DNA of 64,000 bases, taken from NCBI RefSeq assembly GCF_014897585.1, contig NZ_JABUXW010000002.1, positions 218,884 through 282,883 of the forward strand, written 5' to 3'. Source of the DNA: Brachybacterium tyrofermentans. GTDB taxonomy: Bacteria; Actinomycetota; Actinomycetes; Actinomycetales; Dermabacteraceae. The translations under genes were made by a program, and so were the position numbers. Of this stretch, positions 54,605-62,389 are shown piece by piece (within the stretch, counting starts at the first letter, position 1; every line of letters begins with the position of its first letter). The notes below the pieces were generated by a model. It did no database searches. It had not been told where the DNA came from and worked only from the letters and a program-made list of their open reading frames with translations.

Positions 54605-55378
54605 TCAGCCGGTGACGTCGGCCCGGTACCCGAGGCGGCGCGAGATCTCTTCTGCGGCCCTCCGCAGGGCCTGTGCGGCGGCGGGCAGCGACTCGGGCGC
54701 GAGGCGGTACGTCGGCCCGGCCGCGGAGAGCGCGGCGACCACGGCGCCCTCGGGGCCGCGGATCGGGGCGGCGACCGCGTTCAGCCCCTCCTCGTACTCC
54801 TCGACCGCCTGCGCCCAGCCGCGCTCCCGTGCCTGCTGCAGCTGGTCCCGCAGCACGGCGACCGACGTGATCGTGTGCTCGGTGAAGCGCTCCAGGGGCG
54901 CCGCCAGCAGAGCCTCGATCTCGCTCTGCTCCAGATGGGCGAGCAGCATCTTGCCGCTCGAGGTGGCATGCAGGACGGTCCTGTCCCCGATCCAGTTGTG
55001 CATCGCCACAGTGCTGGTCCCCTGAGCCTGATGCACGTTGATCGCCGCGCCATCGCGATACACCGCCACGTTCACGGTCTCCCCCAGCTCCTCGGCGAGC
55101 GCATCGCACACCGGGCGCGCCTGGGCGGTCAGATCGAGCCGCGAACGGGTCGCCGCAGCAAGACGCAGGACGCCGACGCCGAGCCGCACCGTGCCGGAGA
55201 CCTCGAGTCGTTCCACGAGATCATGCGCCGCGAGCGAGGCGAGCAGGCGGGATGCCGTGGAGCCGTGGACCTCCAGCTCACGACCGATCCGCCCCACGCT
55301 CGACTCCCCGTCACGGGCGATGATCTCCAGCACGCGAGCGGCTCGATCCACCGATTGCACAGTCCCCGGCTCCACCAT
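54605..55378 (-). CDS. IclR-family regulator
   Basis: A 257-residue regulator with the IclR winged helix (VQSVDRAARVLEIIARDGES, RIGRELEVHGSTASRLLASL) and a C-terminal ligand-binding domain (LHATSSGKMLLAHLE, EEYEEGLNAVAAPIRGPEG). It is divergent from the DmdA-like gene, and two 13-bp sites of TGCGCAAT[A/G]CGCA lie in the gap, likely its operators. The stop codon lies 11 bases from the convergent oxidoreductase gene. IclR proteins often control aromatic or C1 catabolism. Confidence 0.92.
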   Translation of the reverse strand: MVEPGTVQSVDRAARVLEIIARDGESSVGRIGRELEVHGSTASRLLASLAAHDLVERLEVSGTVRLGVGVLRLAAATRSRLDLTAQARPVCDALAEELGETVNVAVYRDGAAINVHQAQGTSTVAMHNWIGDRTVLHATSSGKMLLAHLEQSEIEALLAAPLERFTEHTITSVAVLRDQLQQARERGWAQAVEEYEEGLNAVAAPIRGPEGAVVAALSAAGPTYRLAPESLPAAAQALRRAAEEISRRLGYRADVTG

Positions 55379-55418
55379 GTCCCACGCCCCGTCCGCTCGA
55401 CCACACCATCAGCTCCCT

Positions 55419-55450
55419 GCGCAATACGCAGGCCATTGCGCAATGCGCAC
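55419..55450. promoter_or_regulatory. Two candidate IclR operators
   Basis: Two direct copies of the near-palindrome TGCGCAAT[A/G]CGCA at 55419-55431 and 55438-55450, spaced 19 bases. They lie upstream of a TAGGGT -10 (55464-55469) of the DmdA-like gene and next to the IclR start. Confidence 0.75.
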
Positions 55451-55492
55451 CACAATGCCACAGTAGGGTACGGACCGCCTTTGGAGGCCACC

Positions 55493-56737
55493 ATGAGCGT
55501 CAACCAGCACCCCCGAGTTCTGCTCTATCCCCGCATCCGCAAATCCCCGTTCTTCTACGCCTCGAGGCGTCACGGGGTCGCGATGTACAGCGTCTACAAC
55601 CACACGTACCACCCCCGGCACTACGGCGACCCGATCGCCGAGTACTGGGCGCTGCTGGAGGGCGTCACCCTCTGGGACGTCGGCGTCGAACGGCAGATCG
55701 AGATCTCCGGCCCCGACGCCTTCGACTTCACCAACCTGCTGATCACCCGCGACCTCTCGAAGTGCGCGGTCGGCCAGTGCAAATACGTCTTCCTCACGGA
55801 CCAGCACGGAGGGATCCTCAACGATCCGATCCTGCTGCGCCTCGAGGAGAACCGCTTCTGGCTCTCCCTCGCCGACAGCGACATCCTGCTGTGGGCCCGC
55901 GGCGTCGCCACCCATGCCGGGATGGACGTGAGCATCGAGGAGATCGATGTGGGCCCCGTGCAGGTGCAGGGGCCGAAGTCCTATGCCGTCATGCGGGACC
56001 TGCTCGGCGACGCCGTCGCCGACATCCGCTACTACTACCTGCATGACTTCCAGATCGACGGGATCGACGTGACCGTCTCCCGCACCGGGTACACCGGCGA
56101 GATCGGCTACGAGATCTACGTCCACGAGGCGTCCAAGAACGCCGTGCGGCTGTGGGAGAAGGTCTGGGGGGCCGGGCAGGCCCACGGGCTGCAGGTCATC
56201 GGGCCGTGCCATATCCGTCGCATCGAGGGCGGCATGCTCGCCCACGGAGCGGACATCACGGTGGACACCAATCCGTTCGAGATCGGCATGGGCTACGACT
56301 GGATGGTGGACCTCGACCAGGAGGCGGACTTCATCGGCAAGCCGGCCCTCACCCGGATCAAGGCCGAGGGTCCCCGGCGCAAGCTCGTGGGGCTCGAGAT
56401 CGACGGCCCGGACCTGGGCACCTACAACGACGGGTCGATGATCGACGTGCTCCCGGTCCTTGCCGACGGCACCCGTATCGGCGAGGTCACCTCGGCCTGC
56501 CGGTCCCCGCGCTTGGAGAAGAACATCGGGTTGGCGATGGTCTCGGTCGAGCACTCCGAGGTGGGCACGACGCTGCAGGTCGACGTCGGCGCCCGGGACG
56601 ACTCCGGAACGGACCTGGTCCCCGCCGTGGTGGTCGCCAAGCCGTTCATCGATCCGACGAAGGAGCAGCCCAAGGGTGACGTCACAGCCCTGGAGACCGC
56701 CGGGCCCCGAGGCGGGAGCCCGGTGGCGGGCGGCTGA
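55493..56737 (+). CDS. GcvT-family tetrahydrofolate demethylase, DmdA-like
   Basis: A 414-residue aminomethyltransferase-fold protein. Segments recall DMSP demethylase DmdA more than glycine-cleavage T: RIRKSPF, VYNHTYHP, LWDVGVERQIEISGPDA, SKCAVGQCKYVF, GGILNDPIL, RFWLSLADSD, VQGPKSYAVM and RRIEGGMLAHGAD. DmdA moves a methyl group from dimethylsulfoniopropionate to tetrahydrofolate; LigM and other demethylases share the fold. GGAGG lies six bases before ATG 55493. A MetF-like gene starts one base after its stop, fitting methyl-tetrahydrofolate recycling. The substrate is inferred, not shown. Confidence 0.8.
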   Translation: MSVNQHPRVLLYPRIRKSPFFYASRRHGVAMYSVYNHTYHPRHYGDPIAEYWALLEGVTLWDVGVERQIEISGPDAFDFTNLLITRDLSKCAVGQCKYVFLTDQHGGILNDPILLRLEENRFWLSLADSDILLWARGVATHAGMDVSIEEIDVGPVQVQGPKSYAVMRDLLGDAVADIRYYYLHDFQIDGIDVTVSRTGYTGEIGYEIYVHEASKNAVRLWEKVWGAGQAHGLQVIGPCHIRRIEGGMLAHGADITVDTNPFEIGMGYDWMVDLDQEADFIGKPALTRIKAEGPRRKLVGLEIDGPDLGTYNDGSMIDVLPVLADGTRIGEVTSACRSPRLEKNIGLAMVSVEHSEVGTTLQVDVGARDDSGTDLVPAVVVAKPFIDPTKEQPKGDVTALETAGPRGGSPVAGG

Positions 56738-56738
56738 C

Positions 56739-57605
56739 GTGTCCGGCGACGAGCCCAAGCGCCGCGCGGAGCCGTGGCCAGAGGCCCTGGTGCGCGGCAC
56801 CCGCTTCGAGGTGATCCCGGTCCCCGGAATCGTCGCGGAGGTGGCCGCACACCTGCCGCCCGGCACGCGTGTGAGCGTCACGGCGTCGCGCAAGCAGGGA
56901 CTCGACGCCACCGTCGCGGCCGCGGGCGCCCTCTCGGAGCGAGGCTTCGTCGCCATCCCCCATCTGGCGGCCCGGCAGATCGTCGATGAGGCCGAGCTCC
57001 AGCGGATCCTGGACGACCTCGCCAGCTCCGGAGTGCAGGAGCTGTTCGTCATCGCCGGCGACGCCCCGCATCCCGCGGGGGATTTCGAGGGGTCGCTGCA
57101 CCTGCTGGAGGCGATGGGCACGAGTGGCCGGTCCTTCGAGATCGGGGTGGGCGCATATCCGGAGGGCCACCCGTTCGCCCCGTCAGAGGCGGAGTCGATG
57201 CGCCTCCTCCAGGAGAAGGCGCGGTACGCGTCCGTGCTCGTCACCCAGCTGTGCTTCGACGCCGGCGCCCTGCTGGACTGGGTGCGGCTGCTGCGCGAGC
57301 ACGGGGTGCGGACGCCCGTGCGCCCCGGTATCGCGGGCCCGACGGACGCCGCCCGGCTGCTGCGCATCGGGGCTCGCGTCGGCGTCGGACCCTCACTGCG
57401 CCTGCTCACGCGGCAGGGGTCAGGGATCCGGCACCTGCTCGGACCGGGCGGCTGGTCCCCGGACACGCTGCTCGAGGAGCTCGTCCCGGCGTTCGCCGAC
57501 CCTCGCTACGGGCTCGAAGGACTCCACGTCTACACGTTCAACGCCGTGGAGGCGAGCGCGGACTGGTGGCGCGGCGGCGACGGGCTGGAGGTCGTCATCC
57601 GCTGA
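56739..57605 (+). CDS. Methylenetetrahydrofolate reductase-like protein (MetF family)
   Basis: A 288-residue protein with a MetF-like barrel: FEVIPVPGIVAEVAAHLPPG, VSVTASRKQGLDATV, ARQIVDEAELQRILDDL, LFVIAGDAPHPAGDFEGSLHLLE, IGVGAYPEGHPFAPSE, LVTQLCFDAGALLDWVRLL, RPGIAGPTDAARLL and YTFNAVEASADWW. It would interconvert methyl- and methylene-tetrahydrofolate, here likely oxidising the methyl product of the DmdA-like protein. The GTG at 56739 is one base after the previous stop codon, so both are one operon. A specialised catabolic role rather than the methionine-biosynthetic MetF is inferred from context. Confidence 0.82.
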   Translation: MSGDEPKRRAEPWPEALVRGTRFEVIPVPGIVAEVAAHLPPGTRVSVTASRKQGLDATVAAAGALSERGFVAIPHLAARQIVDEAELQRILDDLASSGVQELFVIAGDAPHPAGDFEGSLHLLEAMGTSGRSFEIGVGAYPEGHPFAPSEAESMRLLQEKARYASVLVTQLCFDAGALLDWVRLLREHGVRTPVRPGIAGPTDAARLLRIGARVGVGPSLRLLTRQGSGIRHLLGPGGWSPDTLLEELVPAFADPRYGLEGLHVYTFNAVEASADWWRGGDGLEVVIR

Positions 57606-57727
57606 GGTCGTGCCGCCCGACGCGATCGGCCATCTCCCGGAGCATCCTGATCCGTCGTGCACCCCGGCCCCAGCGATCTCTGCCATGATCGTGCGGTCTG
57701 CGAACCGCTCACGGCAGGAGATCCTCG

Positions 57728-58519
57728 ATGGCGACACCGGACCCTCAGGACGACCAGTGGCAGGACCGCGTCCGAGAGATGGTCGCGACGCGTCAGGATG
57801 AGCTGACCCGCCCCGATGCCGACCAGGGGCTCTTCGCCGCGCAGATCAAGCAGGTCCACGACGAGCTCATCCAGCTCCGGATGCACTACCAGTTCGGCAT
57901 CGACGAGGTGCAGACGAAGGTCAACATCCTCCGCCAGGAGTTCGAGCAGATCCACGACTACAGCCCGATCGAGCACGTGCGCTCGCGCCTGAAGAGCACC
58001 GAGAGCCTGATCGAGAAGGCCGTGCGCACCGGCGGCGAGATGACGGTTCCGGCGATCAGGGCACGGGTCCACGACATCGCCGGAGTGCGGATCACCTGCA
58101 GCTTCGTCTCCGACGTGTACTGGATCGCGGACATGCTGCGCCGCCAGCCGGACCTCGAGACGCTCACGGTCAAGGACTACATCGCCGAGCCCAAGCCCAA
58201 CGGGTACCGCTCGCTGCACCTGATCGTGCAGGTCCCCGTCTTCCTCTCCGAGCACACGGAGTACGTGCCCGTCGAGCTGCAGCTGCGCACGATCGCCATG
58301 GACTTCTGGGCCAGCACCGAGCACAAGCTGAGCTACAAGTACCGCAAGAACCTCCCGGGCCGACTGCGCGCCGAGCTCGACGACGCGGCCCGCGTCGCCG
58401 CGGATCTCGACGAGCGGATGGAACGCATGCGCGACGAGATCCGACCGATGCCCGACCGCGGGGAGACCGTCTCCGCGTCACCGTCCGCGCCCGCGTCCCC
58501 GTCTCACTCGTCTCCCTGA
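57728..58519 (+). CDS. Small alarmone synthetase (RelA/SpoT synthetase domain)
   Basis: A 263-residue (p)ppGpp synthetase without hydrolase, TGS or ACT domains, so a stand-alone SAS. The core runs from about residue 50 to 215: YSPIEHVRSRLKSTESLIEK, DIAGVRITCSFVSDVY, KDYIAEPKPNGYRSLHLIV, EYVPVELQLRTIAMDFWASTEHKLSYKY. The C-terminal tail (RMRDEIRPMPDRG then Ser/Pro-rich) is disordered. AGGAG lies seven bases before the ATG. Stand-alone gene after the C1 cluster. RelQ-like group is probable but not proven. Confidence 0.92.
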   Translation: MATPDPQDDQWQDRVREMVATRQDELTRPDADQGLFAAQIKQVHDELIQLRMHYQFGIDEVQTKVNILRQEFEQIHDYSPIEHVRSRLKSTESLIEKAVRTGGEMTVPAIRARVHDIAGVRITCSFVSDVYWIADMLRRQPDLETLTVKDYIAEPKPNGYRSLHLIVQVPVFLSEHTEYVPVELQLRTIAMDFWASTEHKLSYKYRKNLPGRLRAELDDAARVAADLDERMERMRDEIRPMPDRGETVSASPSAPASPSHSSP

Positions 58520-58597
58520 CGCAGCGCTCCCGGACTGCCGGGAAGGCTGCCGGGCAGATCGTCCAGCGGTTCCCCCACCCCGCACCTGGCGGGTGCT

Positions 58598-58603
58598 CAT
58601 AAT
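58598..58603 (+). promoter_or_regulatory. -10 element, leaderless epimerase gene
   Basis: CATAAT, six bases (GGGCTC), then ATG at 58610. Same geometry as the other leaderless candidates; no ribosome site. Confidence 0.55.
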
Positions 58604-58609
58604 GGGCTC

Positions 58610-59395
58610 ATGAGCAACTCCAGGAGACGCGTGCTGATCACCGGCGCCGCAGGCGGCGTCGGCTCCCGACTGGCGGAGGGACTGCGGGAGGACTACGACC
58701 TCGTCCTGCATGGCCGCAGCAGCGAGGACGCTCCGCCGGACACCGACTTCCGCACCGCTGAGCTCGGGGCGTACGACGAGGTCCTCGACCTGATGGACGG
58801 CGTCGACACGGTGGTGCACCTCGCCGGCGCCGCCTCTCCGGAGTCCCCCTGGGACGCGGTGCTCGATGCCAACATCGTGGGGCAGCGGAATATCCTCGAG
58901 GCGGCCCATCAGGCGGGCGTGCGGCGCGTGATCCTGGCGTCCTCCAACCACGCGATGGGCATGTACGACCGGTTCGAGCAGTGGCCCGTGTACCCCGACC
59001 AGATCCCTCGGGCGGACTCCCTCTACGGTGTCTCCAAGATCTTCGGCGAGGCCATCGGCCGCTACTACCACGACGAGTACGACCTCGACGTCATCGCCCT
59101 GCGCATCGGGTGGGTGAGCGATGATCCCCTGGAGGCCGAGGAGGACATCCTGCGCGCCATGTGGCTCAGCCGCGAGGACTGCGAGCAGGTGGTGCGCTGC
59201 GCGATCGAGGCAGAGGTGCGCTTCGGGATCTACTACGCGATCTCCGACAACCCCAACCGCCGTTGGTCGCTGACCAACACCACGCTCGAGCTGGGATATC
59301 GGCCCAAGGATTCCTGGACGGACCTGGCCGGAGCCACCGAGCACGTGGTCGAAGGCGGTGCCGACGTCCGCGACACGTGGCCGCTGGGTTCATGA
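58610..59395 (+). CDS. NAD-dependent epimerase/uronate dehydrogenase-like protein
   Basis: A 261-residue extended SDR enzyme: VLITGAAGGVGSRLAEGL binds the cofactor, VVHLAGAASPESPW is the VxHLA motif, SSNHAMGMYD holds the Ser, and SLYGVSKIFGEAIGRYY contains the catalytic Tyr-x3-Lys. The ending lacks the longer substrate lid of GalE, resembling uronate dehydrogenases. It starts a coupled pair: its stop overlaps the next ATG (ATGA). Uronate dehydrogenase is the closest group by memory; sugar substrate unproven. Confidence 0.85.
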   Translation: MSNSRRRVLITGAAGGVGSRLAEGLREDYDLVLHGRSSEDAPPDTDFRTAELGAYDEVLDLMDGVDTVVHLAGAASPESPWDAVLDANIVGQRNILEAAHQAGVRRVILASSNHAMGMYDRFEQWPVYPDQIPRADSLYGVSKIFGEAIGRYYHDEYDLDVIALRIGWVSDDPLEAEEDILRAMWLSREDCEQVVRCAIEAEVRFGIYYAISDNPNRRWSLTNTTLELGYRPKDSWTDLAGATEHVVEGGADVRDTWPLGS

Positions 59396-60135
59396 CCGTC
59401 TCCCCCACCGAGGATCCCGTCACACGATCGCCCGCGCGGCACGTCGGCCGGTCGGCCACGAAATCCCTCGGGTCCTCCTCCGGGTCGCGCCGGCAGGCAC
59501 TGGTGCACGCCGCGTCCGCCCTGCGGATGCTGGTCGCCCTGCTGGTGCTCGCCGCCCTGGTCGCGAACGCCGCCGGGGCGCTGCAGGACGGCCTGTTCGC
59601 CCAGAACATCTCGTACTTCACGAATCAGTCGAACCTGATGTTCGTGGCCCTCGTGATCGCCGGCACGATGTGGACCGCCCGGCATCCGGTGTGGTTCGAC
59701 GACGTGCGCGGCGCGGTCGCGTTCTACCTCGCGATGACCGGGATCATCTATGCGCTGCTCGTGGCACCGCTCGACGAGCTGCTGCGCTGGGACATCGGCT
59801 GGACCGGGATCGTGCTGCATCGTCTGGCCCCGGTGGTCGCCGTCGTCGACTGGCTGCTGACGCCCCGCTCCCGGCCGCCCGCCGCCCGCAGGATCCTGTG
59901 GTGGCAGCTCTACCCGGTCCTCTTCCTCGCCCTCACCTGGGTGCGGGGCGGAATCACCGGCTGGTATCCCTACGGCTTCCTCGATCCGACGCTGTCCTCG
60001 TGGTCACAGGTGCTGCTGACCACGGTCGTGGTGCTGGTCGCCTTCTTCGCGGTCGCGACACTCCTGCACCTGCTCGGCGGGCGGCTGCGGACGGGTTCGT
60101 CGGCGCACCGGGAAGCAGCTCGCTCCCGAGCGTGA
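59392..60135 (+). CDS. Pr6Pr family membrane protein
   Basis: A 247-residue six-helix membrane protein of the Pr6Pr (FAR-17a/AIG1-like) group. After a 35-residue Ser-rich N-terminus come helices such as VALLVLAALVANAAGALQ, NLMFVALVIAGTMWTARH, AVAFYLAMTGIIYALLV and VLLTTVVVLVAFFAVATLLH. The motif YFTNQSNLMF and the late YPYGFLD are usual family landmarks. Start ATG 59392 overlaps the preceding stop (ATGA). Function unknown. Confidence 0.85.
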   Translation: MTVSPTEDPVTRSPARHVGRSATKSLGSSSGSRRQALVHAASALRMLVALLVLAALVANAAGALQDGLFAQNISYFTNQSNLMFVALVIAGTMWTARHPVWFDDVRGAVAFYLAMTGIIYALLVAPLDELLRWDIGWTGIVLHRLAPVVAVVDWLLTPRSRPPAARRILWWQLYPVLFLALTWVRGGITGWYPYGFLDPTLSSWSQVLLTTVVVLVAFFAVATLLHLLGGRLRTGSSAHREAARSRA

Positions 60136-60202
60136 GGTCGCCGGGCGTGACGCCGGCGAACCGCTCACCGCCTGGGACGACGACGGGATGAGGCCCTGGG
60201 CG

Positions 60203-61075
60203 TCAGTCGAGCCCTTGGGCGAGCAGTGACTCCAGCTGGGCCATGGCCTCGGAGTCGCCGACGATCTCGACCCTCTCCGACCCGCCGGCACAGTGCTCGA
60301 GGGCGAGGCTCCGCCCCCATGCCCAGAGATCCAGGGCGGTCGCCGATCCGCTGACTGCGGCGCGCGGGAGGGAGTCGAGGTCGGCGTCCGGGCGCGAACC
60401 TGCGCCTGCGCCTGCGGGAGCGTCGAGCAGGCGGCCGACGGGAGCGTCGAACTCCTTGCCGTCACGGGGCCGGGTGCCGGACCACCGGCTGATGAGCAGG
60501 GACTGCACGGCGCCGCCCTCGGCGGTGATCTCCACGTGCGCGACGGGCGTGATGGTGGCCCAGTCCGGGATCCAGTCGAAGGCGGCCGGCCACATCACCT
60601 CCAGCACATGCTCGAGACCCGCATGGGCGATGTCTTCGCGGATCGCGGTCACGGGCCGTCCCGCGGTGAGCTCGGCATCGACGCGGTGGATCGTCACCTC
60701 ATGGAGCTGCATCCTGCGGATGACGCCGACGTCCTGCCGCGCCGAGAACCAGAACCAGGCGGGCTCCTGATCGGAGTGCGCTCCGAGCTGCTCGAGGAGG
60801 CCGTCCACCGCCGCCGCACGACGCTGGCGGAGCTCCTCGAGATCGTCGGGCCGCGGGGTCGCGGACTCCTCGATCTCCGTAGCCCCCTCGTCGGTCGTGA
60901 CCCCCTGCGCGAGGACCGCGGACCAGAACTCGGGGACCTCCGTCGCGTGCCACAGCAGGTCCGCGGCGTTCCAGTCCGGGCAGGTGGGGACCCTCTGCTC
61001 GGGGTCGGCGGCGGCGAGGGCTGCGGCCAGCCGATCCGCCTCGTCGCGGATCGCGGTCAGGGCATCGATGCTCAT
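60203..61075 (-). CDS. Maleylpyruvate isomerase-family mycothiol-dependent enzyme
   Basis: A 290-residue DinB-fold protein of the mycothiol-dependent maleylpyruvate isomerase family. It shows RVPTCPDWNAADLLWHATEVPEFW with the first His of the metal triad, and MQLHEVTIHRVDAE with the two further His residues. The C-terminal half has a sterol-carrier-like region (VSGSATALDLWAWGR). Start ATG 61075 (MSIDALTAIRDEADR); a much longer in-frame upstream reading is unsupported. Actual reaction (isomerase, transferase or detoxification) is not determined by sequence. The family implies mycothiol in this organism. Confidence 0.88.
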   Translation of the reverse strand: MSIDALTAIRDEADRLAAALAAADPEQRVPTCPDWNAADLLWHATEVPEFWSAVLAQGVTTDEGATEIEESATPRPDDLEELRQRRAAAVDGLLEQLGAHSDQEPAWFWFSARQDVGVIRRMQLHEVTIHRVDAELTAGRPVTAIREDIAHAGLEHVLEVMWPAAFDWIPDWATITPVAHVEITAEGGAVQSLLISRWSGTRPRDGKEFDAPVGRLLDAPAGAGAGSRPDADLDSLPRAAVSGSATALDLWAWGRSLALEHCAGGSERVEIVGDSEAMAQLESLLAQGLD

Positions 61076-61182
61076 GGAGCCATCCAAGCACAGCGGACGG
61101 ACAGCCGACAGGTCACCTGCTGCCGCCGAACCGATCGCGGGACCGAGATCGCGGGCCTGCCCCGCCCGCAGCCGGACCGCCG

Positions 61183-61211
61183 TTGACCCACATACCCCCA
61201 TGGGGTATAAA
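61183..61211 (+). promoter_or_regulatory. copZ promoter overlapped by CsoR-like operator
   Basis: TTGACC (61183-61188), 17-base spacer, TATAAA (61206-61211): a near-ideal vegetative promoter. The inverted repeat ATACCCC-CAT-GGGGTAT (61192-61208) covers the spacer and -10, in the style of CsoR sites. Transcription would start near 61218. Confidence 0.8.
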
Positions 61212-61264
61212 TGGCCGTGTATCCGGCCTCCCTCGAGGCACCCCACGACGTCACGGAGAACCCC

Positions 61265-61480
61265 ATGAGCGCCACCACGAGCACCTTCCAGGTCACCGGC
61301 ATGACCTGCGGCCACTGCGAGATGTCCGTCCGCGAGGAGGTCAGCGAGATCCCCGGCGTACAGAACGTCGATGTCAGCCATGAGACCGGCTCCCTTGTCG
61401 TCTCCTCCGAGCACCAGCTCGAGGATGCGGCGGTGCTCGCGGCCGTCACCGAGGCCGGATACTCGGCGACTCGCGCCTGA
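61265..61480 (+). CDS. copZ: Copper chaperone, HMA domain
   Basis: A 71-residue heavy-metal-associated protein that passes Cu(I) to a P-type ATPase. It has the metal motif GMTCGHCEMSV near the N-terminus, then VSEIPGVQNVDVSHETGSLVV and AAVTEAGYSATRA, complete for one HMA fold. GGAG lies six bases before ATG 61265; the in-frame GTG/ATG codons further upstream lie within the promoter and cannot be used. A CsoR-like operator precedes it. No copA or csoR gene is visible in the window. Confidence 0.93.
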   Translation: MSATTSTFQVTGMTCGHCEMSVREEVSEIPGVQNVDVSHETGSLVVSSEHQLEDAAVLAAVTEAGYSATRA

Positions 61481-61557
61481 ATCCGTCGGGTCGCAGTCAG
61501 GCCTCAGGCCGCACCGATATCGTCTCTCCAGTCCCCGAACCGCGAGAGAAGAGCCGA

Positions 61558-62331
61558 ATGCCTGCTTCGACCACCCTGACTGCCACCTCCCTGCACGCCG
61601 GATATCCCGGCGAACCTGTCCTGGCCGGGGTCGATCTGTCGATCGCCGCCGGTCGGCCCCCGCAGGGGCTCCTCGGGGCATCCGGCGCCGGCAAGACAAC
61701 TCTGATCGGCGTGCTGCGCGGAGACATGAAGCCGAGCTCCGGGCAGGTCACCCTGGATGGTCGCAATGTGCACAAGCTGCGCGGCAAGGATCACAGGACC
61801 TTCCGGGCCGCGGTGCGCTTCGTCTCGCAGTACGCGATGACGGTCGTCGAGCCCCGGGAAACCGTCTCCGGCCGTCTCGACTATGCCTCCAAGGTGGCCC
61901 GGAAGGGCGGTCGCACCCACGCGGTCTCCCCCGCCGAGATGCTCGAGACCGTGGGCCTGGGTGAGCACTTCCTGGGCCGGCGCATGATGACCCTCTCCGG
62001 CGGCGAGAAGCAGCGCGTCGCCCTGGCCACCGCGCTCGCCACCCGCCCCGAGATCCTGATCCTCGACGAGCCGCTGACGGCCGTGGATCCCGGCATGCGC
62101 GGAGAGATCAGCTCGACCCTGCGTGACGTCATCGAGCGCCTCGGGATCGGCGTGCTCATCGCCTCCCACGACATCGAGCTGCTGCAGCGGCTGTGCCCGC
62201 AGATCTCCTTCCTCGGCGAGGGCCGCATCCTGGCTCGGGGCTCCCTGGAGGAGGTCCTCGCCCATACCGAGCACGGGGAGATCCGCGAGCTCGCCGAGAG
62301 CGCCCCGCAGGCCGTGCAGCGCTTCCGCTGA
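61558..62331 (+). CDS. Orphan ABC transporter ATP-binding protein
   Basis: A 257-residue nucleotide-binding subunit. Walker A GASGAGKT spans residues 40-47, signature LSGGEKQRVALA, Walker B ILILDEPLTAVD, and H loop IASHD. The usual AVRFVSQYAMTVVEP holds the Q loop. The aromatic A loop Tyr is YPGEP. No permease or binding protein follows; the next gene is convergent. It sits 77 bases after copZ in the same direction and could share its transcript, but a copper link is only positional. The DNA around GRPPQGLLG is Pro-rich where most members have GExxALVG, a slightly odd loop. Confidence 0.85.
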   Translation: MPASTTLTATSLHAGYPGEPVLAGVDLSIAAGRPPQGLLGASGAGKTTLIGVLRGDMKPSSGQVTLDGRNVHKLRGKDHRTFRAAVRFVSQYAMTVVEPRETVSGRLDYASKVARKGGRTHAVSPAEMLETVGLGEHFLGRRMMTLSGGEKQRVALATALATRPEILILDEPLTAVDPGMRGEISSTLRDVIERLGIGVLIASHDIELLQRLCPQISFLGEGRILARGSLEEVLAHTEHGEIRELAESAPQAVQRFR

Positions 62332-62389
62332 GCCCGCGCCGCTCGCGACACCAGCGTCCTGCATCATGCCGCCGGTCCCGGCGGCCCTG

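Noticed and set aside
54332..55492. Extension of the DmdA-like gene back into the oxidoreductase and IclR region
   Set aside because: The extension has no domain content, crosses the IclR gene antisense, and a good ribosome site precedes ATG 55493.
61211..61264. Longer start for copZ at 61211
   Set aside because: This codon begins in the -10 hexamer; the transcript starts downstream, and GGAG correctly precedes ATG 61265.
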